From NCBI GenBank assembly GCA_037045455.1, contig JBAOIN010000009.1, positions 124,001-188,000 on the forward strand: DNA of 64,000 bases. The letters run 5' to 3'. The notes under the pieces were generated by a model, which had not been told where the DNA came from, did no database searches, and worked only from the letters and a program-made list of their open reading frames with translations. Position 1 is the first letter of the stretch. Each line of letters begins with the position of its first letter. Below, in pieces: positions 1 through 8,740 of this stretch. A program made the position numbers and the translations under genes. Origin of the DNA: JADKAV01 sp037045455 (GTDB lineage Bacteria; Actinomycetota; Actinomycetes; S36-B12; UBA10799).

Positions 1-201
1 GGGGAAGAACAGGAACGGCGTGCGTGGCGTCGTGGTCACGTTCTTCAACTGGCTGGGCTCGCCTGGGCACCCACCCACCAGCGTCAAACCTTGCAAGGAC
101 CCGTCCGTGGCCGGGGTCTTGCTATGGGCCGTTGCGGGTCCAGTGAGCAGGGGAACGGCCAGGGCGGCAGCGGCAACGGACGCAGCGATCGGACGAATCA
201 T
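1..201 (-). CDS. Secreted protein of unknown function, N-terminal part only
   Basis: An open frame reads leftwards from an ATG at 201 off the window edge (67 codons seen, no stop). An AAGGAG ribosome-binding site lies 10 nt before the start (complement of 212-217). The first 25 residues form a typical Sec signal peptide: MIRP, an Ala/Val/Leu-rich core, then a PATA cleavage region. The mature part begins HSKTPATDG and contains one Cys; I do not recognise a family in the visible 42 residues. It is divergent from the cyclase-ATPase gene at 329, so the two share a 127-bp promoter region. The ribosome-binding site and signal peptide together make a real gene likely. Confidence 0.7.
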   Translation of the reverse strand, partial: MIRPIAASVAAAALAVPLLTGPATAHSKTPATDGSLQGLTLVGGCPGEPSQLKNVTTTPRTPFLFFP

Positions 202-328
202 GTCAGGCGCACTCCTTCGTCGGCAGACGGGCCTGTACCCGCGTGAGTGTGAGCCATACCTCCGAATTGCCAGGGATGATCGGCAACGAGCGGGGAATAA
301 GTCGGGTCACACCGGGGTATGGAATGGC

Positions 329-2959
329 ATGGCCCCGCTGCCCACCGGGACGCTCACGCTGCTGTTCAGCGACATAGAGGGATCCACGTCGATGCTGCGC
401 GGGCTCGGACCCTTGTGGGGCGAGGCGCTGTCCACCCAGCGGCGGATCCTGCGCTCGGCGTTCGAGCGGCACGACGGGCACGAGATGGGCACCGAAGGCG
501 ACAGCTTCTTCGTGGTGTTCACGTCGGCTCAGGAGGCGCTGGCCGCCGCCGTCGAGGCGCAGCGGGAGTTGCAACAACATGCCTGGCCGGGCGGTACTCC
601 CCTGCGCGTGCGGATGGGTCTGCACACCGGTGAACCGCAGCGCCACGAGGACGGCTATATCGGGATGGACGTCCATCGGGCCGCCCGGATCGCCGCCACC
701 GCGCATGGCGGCCAGATCGTGCTGTCCTCCTCGACACAGGCGCTGGTGGGCAGCACAGAATGCCAACTGCGCGACCTCGGATGGCATCGCCTCAAGGACC
801 TGCCCGAACCAGAGCACCTGTTCGACGTCACCGGCTCCGGCTTGGCCGACGAGCATCCGGCGCTGCGCAGTCTGGGCACCCGCGCCAGCCTTCCCACCTA
901 CTCCACCGCACTGGTCAGCCGTAGCCGAGAGGTCGCGGAGTTGTGCGACGTCGTGCAGCGCGTGCGCCTGGTCACGCTGACCGGCACCGCCGGCACCGGC
1001 AAGACCCGGCTGGCAGTGGCCGTCGCCAGCGAGTTGCAGGGCCGACTGGGCGGCGACATCCACTTCGCCGATCTGCACACCGCCGACCGCGCGGCCTTGA
1101 TGTGGTCGGGCATCGCCGAGGCGGTGGGGGCCACTGGGGATTCCGAGCAGACGCCGGAGGAACGCACGCTGTCCTTCCTGGCCGAGCGGGACGTCGTGCT
1201 CGTCCTGGACAACCTCGAGCAGATCGTGGGGGCCGACATGGTCGTCAGCCGGCTGCTGGACGAGGTTCCACGCGGCCGCATCGTGGCAACGTCCCGGCGA
1301 CCGCTGCACCTGGTCGACGAGTACCAGTACCCGGTATCGCCGTTGCCCGTGCCGGACGAGCCGGTGGCGACCGGCGCCGTGGAACTGTTCGTGCAACGAG
1401 CCCGGATGGTCAAGCCCACGTTCCAACTCACCGCCACAAACGCCCCGCATGTCCTGGCCCTCTGCCGCAGGCTGGACGGACTGCCGCTGGCGATCGAACT
1501 GGCGGCCGCCCGCTCCCGGCTACTGAGCCCCAAGGCGCTGCTGGAACGGATCGATGACTGGCTTGGCGATGCCGCGCCGCTGACTCGCAAGGCCGGCCGC
1601 CAGCGCACACTGCGCGCCGCGATCTCGTGGAGTTATGACTTGCTCGACGAACACGACCGGAGGGTGTTCCGGCAACTGGGCGTCTTCTCCAGCCGGTTCG
1701 ACCTCGACGCGGTGGGTGAAGTGCTCGGCGACGCCGACCGCGATCCGCTGGACATCGTGGCCCACCTGGTCGACGTCAGTCTCGTCGAGATCGTCGACGG
1801 CCCGGACGGCGAACCCATGATCTTCCTGCTGGAGACGATGCGGCAGTACGCTCGGGAGTTGCTGCACGAATCCCCGGAGTACGACCAGATCCGGCTGGCG
1901 CACGCCCGCTGGTGTCACCGTACGGCTGCCGAGATTTGCGCCCTTCTGCACGGTCCCCGGCAGATGAGTGCGTTGGACCGGATGAAAGCAGTGGAGGAGG
2001 ACATCCGCTCAGCGCTGGACTGGTGTCTGGCACCCAGCACCGGCCCGATCGGGGAGCGCGCCGAGTGCGGGTTCGCACTTCTGGAGCCCATGGACGCTTA
2101 CTGGTATCGCTTCGGGTACGTCGCCGAGGGCCGCGGCTGGCACGACCGGGCTTTGGCTTTGCTCGCGGCGGGAGAGGTGCCCGACCTCCCCGAGGTGGTC
2201 GACGCCCTGCACGGCCACGGCGTGCTAGCCCTGCAGCAGCAGGACTTGAGCACGGGTGAGGAGGCGCTGGAACGAGCGCTGGCGATGGCACATCGTCTTG
2301 GCGACCTCTCTCGGGAGGCGCGTGAGCTCAACAGCCTGGGCATCGCGCGCCGGGAGGGGGGTGACGTGACCTCGGCGCGAGAGCTCATCGAGCGCAGCCT
2401 GGAACTGGCCCGCCAGATCCAGGACCCGCATCGGGAGGCCACAGCGCTCACCAACGTCGTGCACATTCACATGGATCTCGGAGACTACGATGCCGCGGTG
2501 GAAGCGGCGCGCCGGGCGGTGGCCGCCGACTCCGCGCTCGGCGATCCCTGGGGGGTGGCGATCAATCAGAGCAACCTCGTCGTCGCGTTGCTGCACGCCC
2601 AGGGGCCGCGGCCGGCCTTCGAGGCATTACGGGGAGTGCTGTCGGACGCGGTCGCGCTGGAGGACGTCGAGTTGGCGATCGACGTGATCGAGACCTCGGC
2701 GGCCGTGTGGGCCGGGCTGGGCGAGCCACAGCGCGCGGCCACGCTACTTGGCAGTGCGCAGGCGCAGCGCGAGGCCGTCGGCATTCCGCGGGCGAGGCCG
2801 AATCAGACGCTGCTGGACCGGTTCGTGGAGCCGGCCCGCGCTTCCCTGCCCTCACCGATGTGGCAGCGGGCCGCCGATCGTGGCGCCTTACTGACGCTGG
2901 AGGACGCGGCGTCCGAGGCGCTCGGAAACATGCCAGTGGCCGGTGCCCACCCTGGCTGA
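329..2959 (+). CDS. Adenylate/guanylate cyclase domain fused to NB-ARC ATPase and TPR repeats
   Basis: The protein (876 aa) has three parts. Residues ~5-170 are a class III nucleotide cyclase domain: LLFSDIEGST carries the first metal Asp (D15) and GTEGDSFFVVF the second. Residues ~195-480 are an NB-ARC/AfsR-like ATPase with Walker A GTAGTGKTRLA (~218-228) and Walker B VVLVLDNLEQ (~290). The C-terminal ~350 residues are helical and TPR-like. Related proteins are cytoplasmic signalling or transcription-control ATPases. There is no LuxR-type DNA-binding domain at the C terminus, so the output is unknown. The frame is open from position 20, but ATG 329 is chosen because cyclase domains of this family start with a short M-x-LPTGT leader. 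Confidence 0.88.
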   Translation: MAPLPTGTLTLLFSDIEGSTSMLRGLGPLWGEALSTQRRILRSAFERHDGHEMGTEGDSFFVVFTSAQEALAAAVEAQRELQQHAWPGGTPLRVRMGLHTGEPQRHEDGYIGMDVHRAARIAATAHGGQIVLSSSTQALVGSTECQLRDLGWHRLKDLPEPEHLFDVTGSGLADEHPALRSLGTRASLPTYSTALVSRSREVAELCDVVQRVRLVTLTGTAGTGKTRLAVAVASELQGRLGGDIHFADLHTADRAALMWSGIAEAVGATGDSEQTPEERTLSFLAERDVVLVLDNLEQIVGADMVVSRLLDEVPRGRIVATSRRPLHLVDEYQYPVSPLPVPDEPVATGAVELFVQRARMVKPTFQLTATNAPHVLALCRRLDGLPLAIELAAARSRLLSPKALLERIDDWLGDAAPLTRKAGRQRTLRAAISWSYDLLDEHDRRVFRQLGVFSSRFDLDAVGEVLGDADRDPLDIVAHLVDVSLVEIVDGPDGEPMIFLLETMRQYARELLHESPEYDQIRLAHARWCHRTAAEICALLHGPRQMSALDRMKAVEEDIRSALDWCLAPSTGPIGERAECGFALLEPMDAYWYRFGYVAEGRGWHDRALALLAAGEVPDLPEVVDALHGHGVLALQQQDLSTGEEALERALAMAHRLGDLSREARELNSLGIARREGGDVTSARELIERSLELARQIQDPHREATALTNVVHIHMDLGDYDAAVEAARRAVAADSALGDPWGVAINQSNLVVALLHAQGPRPAFEALRGVLSDAVALEDVELAIDVIETSAAVWAGLGEPQRAATLLGSAQAQREAVGIPRARPNQTLLDRFVEPARASLPSPMWQRAADRGALLTLEDAASEALGNMPVAGAHPG

Positions 2960-3009
2960 GCCTGCATAAGTTCCCGCTCAGCGGGTAATTTCCTCCGCGA
3001 GGAGGAGCC

Positions 3010-3204
3010 ATGGACGCATTGCAGCAATGGTGGGACGGCTTGAGCGACGAGGACCGCGCCGAGGCCCAGGAGGCTCGCAAGACCCGCCGTCTGAGCCCCA
3101 AACTGGAGGGTTCCCTGCGAGACGCTGGCGTGCTCGACGAGCGCAAGCATTCCAAGGGCAGCCTGCCCGGCGATGTCGAGACGTTCCTCAAAGCCCGCCA
3201 CTGA
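3010..3204 (+). CDS. Small acidic/basic hypothetical protein
   Basis: This 64-residue protein begins MDALQQWWDGLSDEDRAEA. It has a strong ribosome-binding site (GAGGAGGA just before the ATG). It looks like a short, charged, helical cytoplasmic protein with no signal peptide or membrane segment. It sits 50 bp after the cyclase-ATPase and 3 bp before the nitrilase-like gene, so it is probably co-transcribed with the latter. I do not recognise the family. Confidence 0.7.
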   Translation: MDALQQWWDGLSDEDRAEAQEARKTRRLSPKLEGSLRDAGVLDERKHSKGSLPGDVETFLKARH

Positions 3205-3207
3205 TCC

Positions 3208-5007
3208 GTGGCTCTGACCCTGGCCCAGTTGTGGGGGTGGCTTTCCGACGACCGCGTCGATGACGGCTTGCTCGAATGGCCGCCGGATGTCGGCGCGTTG
3301 ACGGCGGTGCTGCTCGAACGGACCCACGCCTTCCGGTTCGTGGTCTCCCCGCCCGCCGGTGGCACGTGGCCGCCCGCGGACTTCAGCTCCCGGGTATCGC
3401 AGGCCGCCGCGCAATGGCGGCAAGCAACCGAAGGTGACGCGGAGATTCCGGCGCTTGTGCAGCAGAACTGGGACACACTGTTCGCCCGTCTCGATACCCC
3501 GATCGCGGACATCGGCTCCGGCCGCGACTGGCAGGCCTGCGAGGCGGCACTGATACTGCATGCAATCGCCGACGAGGTGTGGGCCGATCCCGGCACGGTC
3601 TTCCGCGCGCAGGCTCTGGAACGTCTCGCGGGCACCGGCTCGCTGGCCACCTTCCCCCGCGATCGGGTCGCACATCTGCCGAAGTCCCGGACCACGTCCG
3701 TCGGCATCACCCACCGTTCCCTGTCGCGCTATACCTGCACAACCACGGATGACATCGGCGTCGTCTGGGACCGGGCTCCGCTGCGCAGACCGGACCGCGG
3801 GCCGATCCGCCGCCATGCCAACATCCTGCTGCTGCCCTGGCCGCTGCGGATCAGTCAGGCAGACTTCGTCCCCGTGCCCGGCTCGGTGCAACGCCCGGAG
3901 CGCGAGCCGTTCGGCTTCTTCACCTATGAACCGTCCGAACCGCTGGACCTGGGACTGGTCGACGCACTGCTGGACGCAGCCGCGGAGGAAGCCGACGCCG
4001 TCGATGTGGTGGTACTGCCGGAGGGTCGCCTCGACCCTGCGCAGATCACCGCCCTCGAGGATCTGCTCGCCCGCCGCGGCGTACCGATGCTGGTGACCGG
4101 CATGCGCCCGACCGCGGACGGCACGTTCGCACGCAACGCGGTGCACACCTCGGTGTTCCTCGGTGGTCGCTGGTGGCCGTACCGGCAGGACAAGCATCAC
4201 CGCTGGTTTCTCGACGCCGGCCAGATCGAGACCTACTCGATCGCCGGCGCCTTGCATCCGGCGGTTCGCTGGTGGGAGGCCATGGAGATCCCGCAGCGGC
4301 AGGTTCACATTTTGGATGTCGGCGGCGGGATCACGGTCGCCGCGGTCATCTGCGAGGACCTGGCCCGGCTCGACGGGGTCGCTGCGCTGCTGCGTTCGGT
4401 CGCGCCTACATTGGTGGTCACTTTGCTGCTCGACGGGCCGCAACTGGGCTCGCGATGGACGGCGCGCTATGCCGGGGTGCTGGCCGACGACCCCGGTTCC
4501 GCGGTCCTGACATTGACGCCGTACGGGATGGTCGCGCGCTCGCGCCCCAACGGCATCCCACCGAGCAACGTCGTCGCCATGTGGAAGGACCCTGCTCGGG
4601 GGCTGCGTGAGATCCCGTTGGAGGCGGGCGCGCAGGCGGTCCTGCTCACCGCGGTCCTCGATCGCTCGACGCGCTATGCGGCCGACGGTCGCCGTCCCGC
4701 CGACGATGCCACCGACCTGCGCCTGGCCGGGGTCCACCAGATCCGGGCGACCTCCAGCAGTTCCCCGGCCGCCGGCCCAGCGCCCACCGCACCGCCCATG
4801 TCCAGCGCCGATCTCACCGTTGTGACGGTGTGGGCGCAGGCGCTGGCCCGTGCCGACGATCGGGAGGCGGTCCTGGCGCGGATGTCGCGAACCCCTGCCC
4901 TGGACATTCTGCGGAACCTGGCTTCAGGCCAGGAAGGCGGCGACACTGACCTAGCTCGCGTCGTCGAGATGGCATGGCGGGCCGCGCAGGAGGCAGTGCC
5001 CAGCTGA
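3208..5007 (+). CDS. Nitrilase-superfamily-like protein with long N-terminal extension
   Basis: The GTG start lies three bases after the stop of the small upstream gene. The middle of this 599-aa protein carries the Glu-Lys-Cys layout of carbon-nitrogen hydrolases in order: E272 in VVVLPEGRL, K329 in QDKHHRW and C382 in AAVICEDLA. The strands around them (VHTSVFLGG, SRWTARYAGVLADD) also fit that fold. About 195 residues precede the fold and ~110 follow it, including an Ala/Pro/Ser linker near residue 515. The substrate cannot be told from sequence. Ordinary nitrilases are ~270-350 aa, so this is roughly twice the usual size. The gene meets rsmI tail to tail, and the two stop codons share the palindrome TGATCA (5005-5010). 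Confidence 0.72.
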   Translation: MALTLAQLWGWLSDDRVDDGLLEWPPDVGALTAVLLERTHAFRFVVSPPAGGTWPPADFSSRVSQAAAQWRQATEGDAEIPALVQQNWDTLFARLDTPIADIGSGRDWQACEAALILHAIADEVWADPGTVFRAQALERLAGTGSLATFPRDRVAHLPKSRTTSVGITHRSLSRYTCTTTDDIGVVWDRAPLRRPDRGPIRRHANILLLPWPLRISQADFVPVPGSVQRPEREPFGFFTYEPSEPLDLGLVDALLDAAAEEADAVDVVVLPEGRLDPAQITALEDLLARRGVPMLVTGMRPTADGTFARNAVHTSVFLGGRWWPYRQDKHHRWFLDAGQIETYSIAGALHPAVRWWEAMEIPQRQVHILDVGGGITVAAVICEDLARLDGVAALLRSVAPTLVVTLLLDGPQLGSRWTARYAGVLADDPGSAVLTLTPYGMVARSRPNGIPPSNVVAMWKDPARGLREIPLEAGAQAVLLTAVLDRSTRYAADGRRPADDATDLRLAGVHQIRATSSSSPAAGPAPTAPPMSSADLTVVTVWAQALARADDREAVLARMSRTPALDILRNLASGQEGGDTDLARVVEMAWRAAQEAVPS

Positions 5008-5829
5008 TCAGCGATCCACCGCGAGCGCGTACAACTCGCGCCGGGAGACACCCGATTCGGCGGCCACCTGAGCCACCGCTTCGCTTCGGCGCATGCCCCG
5101 TTCCACCAGATCTGCGACCTGCTCGACGAGTTCCTCCAGATCCGGCGCTGAACGGTCCGCCCCGGCGACCACCAGTGTGATCTCGCCGAGAATGTCGGCG
5201 ACCTGCTGCGATAGCTCCCCCACCGTTCCGCGCAGCACCTCCTCGTAGGGCTTGGTCAGTTCCCGGCACACCGCCACCCGGCGCTCGGGACCCCAGGCCT
5301 GCGCCATGTCGGCCAGCGTGTCGGCCAGCCGGCGCGGGCTTTCGAAGAAGACCATGGTCCGTTCCTCGGCGGCCAGACTCTGCAGCCTGGAACGGCGCGG
5401 CCCAGGCTTGCGCGGCAGGAAACCTTCGAAACAGAAACGGTCCACCGGCAAGCCACTGAGGGCCAAGGCGGTGGTGAGGGCGCTCGGCCCCGGGAAACAG
5501 GTCACAGGCAGCCCGGCCTCGATGCAGCGCCGAACAGCGGCCAGGCCCGGATCGCTGACCAGCGGCATCCCGGCGTCGCTGACCACCAGCACTGTCAGCC
5601 CTTCCGCCACGTAGCCCGCGAGCGCTGCGGACCGCTGATCCTCTACGGCGTCGTAGTGGGAGACGACTTTGCCCCCGATCCGGACACCGAGGTCGGCGGC
5701 CAGCCTGCGGACGCGCCGGGTGTCCTCCGCCGCCACGACGTCAGCGGTGGCCAGCGCCTCTCGCAGTCGGGTCGACGCGTCGGCCGGATTGCCCAAGGGA
5801 GTGGCGGCCAGGATCAAGACACCCATCAC
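5008..5829 (-). CDS. rsmI: 16S rRNA (cytidine1402-2'-O)-methyltransferase
   Basis: This enzyme methylates the 2'-O of C1402 in 16S rRNA using S-adenosylmethionine. The 273-aa product shows the family hallmarks: N-terminal LAATPLGNPADAS, AAEDTRR, VVSDAGMPLVSDPG, FPGPSALTTALALSG and MVFFESPRRLADTLADM. Its length is normal. It is divergent from pmt, and this rsmI/pmt head-to-head pair is a known actinobacterial arrangement. A second Met directly follows the first (MMGVL), so the start may be 3 bp later. Confidence 0.95.
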   Translation of the reverse strand: MMGVLILAATPLGNPADASTRLREALATADVVAAEDTRRVRRLAADLGVRIGGKVVSHYDAVEDQRSAALAGYVAEGLTVLVVSDAGMPLVSDPGLAAVRRCIEAGLPVTCFPGPSALTTALALSGLPVDRFCFEGFLPRKPGPRRSRLQSLAAEERTMVFFESPRRLADTLADMAQAWGPERRVAVCRELTKPYEEVLRGTVGELSQQVADILGEITLVVAGADRSAPDLEELVEQVADLVERGMRRSEAVAQVAAESGVSRRELYALAVDR

Positions 5830-5849
5830 CCTCCCTATGCTGTCGAAAC

Positions 5850-7343
5850 GTGAGCACCTTGACGGCGACCACCCCCGAGACAGTCGCTCCCGCCCGCGTC
5901 CCGGGTGGCGGCTGGCGTGGCTGGGCAGGACCCATCGCCGTCACCGTTCTGGCTGCTGCACTACGCCTTCCCAACCTCGGCCGGCCGCAGGCGCTGGTGT
6001 TCGACGAGACGTACTACGCGAAGGACGCACTCTCGCTGCTCTTGTACGGCCATGAGCAGGAGGCCAAGGAGAAGGCCAACGAGATGCTGCTGGCCTGCAA
6101 CGGCGACCTCACCTGCGCGAGCGAGATCTTCAAGAACTCGCCCTCGTATGTCGTCCACCCGCCGTTCGGCAAATGGGTGATCGCGGCAGGTGAGTGGGCC
6201 TTCGGAGCCTCCCCCTTCGGGTGGCGGATCTCGGTGGCCGTGCTGGGCATCCTGTCCGTCCTGATCCTGGCTCGCGTCGTCCGCCGGATGACCGGCTCCG
6301 ACCTGCTCGGCACGATCGCAGGTTTGCTGCTGGCCATCGACGGCGTCGCGATCGCGCTGAGCCGTACGGCGCTGCTGGACGGCGTGCTGTCCTTCCTCGT
6401 GCTGGTGGCCTTCGGCTGCCTGGTCCTCGACCGCGACCGGACCCGACGATTGCAGCACACCCTGCGACCATGGCGGTGGGCTGCGGCTATAGCGCTGGGT
6501 CTGGCGTGCGGCGTGAAGTGGAGCGGATTGTGGTTCGTGATCGCGTTCGGGCTGCTCACCGCGTTCTGGGACTGGGGCCGGCGCCGTGAACACGGTGAGC
6601 CCAATGCCTTCGGCCGAGCGCTTGTGCGCGATGCCCTGCCGACCGCGCTCATCTGGCTGCCGCTGATCCTTCTCACGTATCTGGCCACGTGGTACGGCTG
6701 GTTCAGCAGCGGCGGTTACCTACGGACCTGGGCATTGGACAACGGCGGGTACACCGGCATCCAGGGGGCGCTGCGGTCCCTGGCCCACTACCACCAGCAG
6801 GCCTACGCCTTCCACACGGGACTGACTACCGCGCACTCCTATCAAGCCAACGCGTGGGGGTGGCCGGTGATGGCGCGGCCGACAAGTTTCTTCTACGAAT
6901 CAGAGGGACTCAACTGCGGCGCAGACACCTGCTCGCAGGAAGTCATCGCTTTGGGCAACCCCGTGATCTGGTGGGCTGCTGTGCTGGCTGTTCTGCACCA
7001 GGTCTGGCGATGGGCCGCGGTTCGGGACTGGCGGGCAGGTGCCGTCTTGTGCGGGTTCCTGGCGGGGTGGGCACCGTGGCTGATGTACCAGGAACGCACT
7101 GTGTTCAGCTTCTACTCGATCGTGTTCCTGCCGTTCATGATCATGGCCTTGACACTGTCCTTGGGAACGATTTTGGGGACGACCGCTGACTCCCGTGACC
7201 GGCGGGGCAACGGCGCGGTCGCGGTGCTGGCCTTCCTGATCGTCGCGGTCGGGGTGTCGTGGTGGTTCTACCCGGTCTGGACCGCAGACGTGCTCACCTA
7301 TCACGAATGGCAGATGCGGATGTGGCTGCCGACGTGGGTTTAG
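5850..7343 (+). CDS. pmt: Dolichyl-phosphate-mannose--protein O-mannosyltransferase
   Basis: This integral membrane GT39 enzyme transfers mannose from polyprenyl-phosphate-mannose to Ser/Thr of exported proteins. The 497-aa product has the acidic motif in the first extracytoplasmic loop (VFDETYYAKDA, residues ~51-61) and about ten hydrophobic segments. HPPFGKW follows the loop, as in actinobacterial Pmt. The GTG start lies 20 bp from the divergent rsmI start. It is the last coding gene before the repeat-rich tRNA-Ala region. Confidence 0.93.
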   Translation: MSTLTATTPETVAPARVPGGGWRGWAGPIAVTVLAAALRLPNLGRPQALVFDETYYAKDALSLLLYGHEQEAKEKANEMLLACNGDLTCASEIFKNSPSYVVHPPFGKWVIAAGEWAFGASPFGWRISVAVLGILSVLILARVVRRMTGSDLLGTIAGLLLAIDGVAIALSRTALLDGVLSFLVLVAFGCLVLDRDRTRRLQHTLRPWRWAAAIALGLACGVKWSGLWFVIAFGLLTAFWDWGRRREHGEPNAFGRALVRDALPTALIWLPLILLTYLATWYGWFSSGGYLRTWALDNGGYTGIQGALRSLAHYHQQAYAFHTGLTTAHSYQANAWGWPVMARPTSFFYESEGLNCGADTCSQEVIALGNPVIWWAAVLAVLHQVWRWAAVRDWRAGAVLCGFLAGWAPWLMYQERTVFSFYSIVFLPFMIMALTLSLGTILGTTADSRDRRGNGAVAVLAFLIVAVGVSWWFYPVWTADVLTYHEWQMRMWLPTWV

Positions 7344-7383
7344 CCGCAACCGGCCGTCTATCGCTGGCCCAACCCGGCTATTC

Positions 7384-7462
7384 GTGAGCATACCGGGCAT
7401 CCGTTAGCCGCACGGGCGGGGTTTTCGCGCCCGGAACGCTCACCGATGCCCGGTATGCTCAC
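7384..7462. repeat. Dispersed palindromic repeat, family A, copy 1
   Basis: Two 25-nt arms (7384-7408 and 7438-7462) are complementary at 23 of 25 positions. They enclose a second hairpin (CGGGCG at 7413-7418 with CGCCCG at 7428-7433) and a TTTT. A homologous element lies at 52113-52214 after def and a fragment at 14784-14806. The element sits 40 bp after the pmt stop, so it could act as a terminator. Its repetition elsewhere suggests a REP- or MITE-like unit. Confidence 0.8.
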
Positions 7463-7485
7463 CGATGGCTATTTCAGCCGCACGC

Positions 7486-7818
7486 GGGGAACCGTCGCCG
7501 CACACGGCTCCTCCGGTGGAGCTGAGGGGACCCCGTCGCGCCTGGAGACACAGGGCTCCGGTTCCCGTACCGCAAGCGAAATCCCCGGCCCCCACAAGGA
7601 GGACCGGGGAACCGTCGCCGCACGCGGCTCCTCCGGTGGAGCTGAGGGGACCCCGTCGCGCCTGGAGACACAGGGCTCCGGTTCCCGTACCGCAAGCGAA
7701 ATCCCCGGCCCCCACAAGGAGGACCGGGGAACCGTCGCCGCACGCGGCTCCTCCGGTGGAGCTGAGGGGACCCCGTCGCCGCTGCCGCGGCTCCTCCTCG
7801 AATCCCGTACCATTACGA
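7486..7818. repeat. 120-bp tandem repeats carrying a copy of the tRNA-Ala 3' end
   Basis: Units start at 7486, 7606 and 7726. The first two are nearly identical over 120 bp; the third is identical to about 7779 and then diverges. Each unit holds the 16-mer GGTGGAGCTGAGGGGA (7515, 7635, 7755), which is exactly the 3' end of the neighbouring tRNA-Ala gene (7857-7872) including part of its CCA. Each full unit also has a hairpin (CCCCGG at 7583-7588 with CCGGGG at 7604-7609) resembling the terminator beside the tRNA. Reading frames through the array are period artefacts (120 is divisible by 3). No protein gene is seen in 7344-7855. Confidence 0.85.
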
Positions 7819-7853
7819 AATCTGGGCCCCCCGCAAAGCGGGAGACCCAGATT
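7819..7853 (-). terminator. Hairpin terminator after tRNA-Ala
   Basis: AATCTGGG (7819-7826) pairs with CCCAGATT (7846-7853), with a further GC-rich inner stem around AAA. It begins 3 nt beyond the encoded CCA of the tRNA on the minus strand, where a terminator is expected. There is no long U tract. Confidence 0.7.
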
Positions 7854-7855
7854 CG

Positions 7856-7932
<77 letters not shown>

Positions 7933-7959
7933 AAAGGACTCAACCAGGGTAGCAATGCC

Positions 7960-8730
7960 TCACTCGCCCACGGCACGCGCGGGTTCGTACTCCGGGTAGG
8001 CAATCTCGTCCAAGCCGAGCTCCGCCTCGGCGTCCTCACCGGTGCGCAGGGCGGCTGCCTGCTCGAGCATGCGCTCGGCAGTCCAGGGATCCTCGGAGTC
8101 CAGTTCCCGCGGAATGACCGTCGCCCGCGCAGCCCGCATGTACGAGGGCTCGGGAGCTTCCCGCGGCTCCCAGGTGGCGTCGGCCGTCTGCGTCCGGGCC
8201 GGAGCCGAGGCGGCCGGAGCACTCGAACGGGCGGCACCCGCCAGCCGGGCCGGATTGCGCAGCAGGAAGACGTAGCCACCGAAGGCGACGCCGAGCAACA
8301 CCGGCCACATCAACGGCACAACCCCGATCACCGCACCAAGAACAGCCAGAACAGTCAGACCGCCAAGGCCCGCAACGATCCGGCGACGGCGCACTGCGGC
8401 AGCGGCTGCAGCCTGCCGGCGGACCTGGTGGTGACGGGCCCGGCGCCGGTGGCCGTCTTCGGCGGTACCCACGAAGGGGTCGATCCCCAAATCCAGGTGA
8501 CGGTCGATCGCACTGTCGGCCGGCGCGGTGTCCACGCGGGCCGGCTTGCGGCCGGGCATCGCGGCGACGTCATGCGACCGGTGCGTGCGGCGGGTGACCG
8601 CCTGCAGCGAACGGCGGAAGCGCTTGGACGTTCGGGTGTCGCGGTACCGGTCGGAGGTCCCCAGCCACCGCGGGATCAGGACCACCGCCCACATCGCGAC
8701 GACTGCTGCGTACAGGAGGCCGGTGAGCAC
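7960..8730 (-). CDS. sepX: Divisome protein SepX/GlpR family
   Basis: This 256-aa membrane protein belongs to the SepX/GlpR family, which takes part in cell division at the septum in actinomycetes (family knowledge). It has an N-terminal transmembrane segment (LTGLLYAAVVAMWAVVLIPR, residues 2-21) and two close hydrophobic segments around residues 118-150 after an Arg-rich stretch. The C-terminal part is acidic. The frame is open further upstream, but GTG 8730 is chosen because it puts the transmembrane segment at the N terminus and falls 10 bp after rimJ. It is the last gene of the galU-glp-rimJ operon, the same order as mycobacterial galU-moeA1-rimJ-Rv0996. Confidence 0.85.
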   Translation of the reverse strand: MLTGLLYAAVVAMWAVVLIPRWLGTSDRYRDTRTSKRFRRSLQAVTRRTHRSHDVAAMPGRKPARVDTAPADSAIDRHLDLGIDPFVGTAEDGHRRRARHHQVRRQAAAAAAVRRRRIVAGLGGLTVLAVLGAVIGVVPLMWPVLLGVAFGGYVFLLRNPARLAGAARSSAPAASAPARTQTADATWEPREAPEPSYMRAARATVIPRELDSEDPWTAERMLEQAAALRTGEDAEAELGLDEIAYPEYEPARAVGE

Positions 8731-8740
8731 GGGCCTAAGC

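Noticed and set aside
2803..4737. Long minus-strand open frame (644 aa) opposite the nitrilase-like gene
   Set aside because: Shadow frame of high-GC coding DNA; it has no domain, and the plus strand carries a clear Glu-Lys-Cys protein with proper start signals.
3208..5007. A defence system built around the nitrilase-like protein
   Set aside because: No reverse transcriptase, nuclease, restriction or phage gene is adjacent; neighbours are rsmI, pmt and a cyclase-ATPase.
7486..7818. Possible CRISPR array
   Set aside because: Units are contiguous 120-bp tandem copies with no unique spacers, and there are no cas genes.
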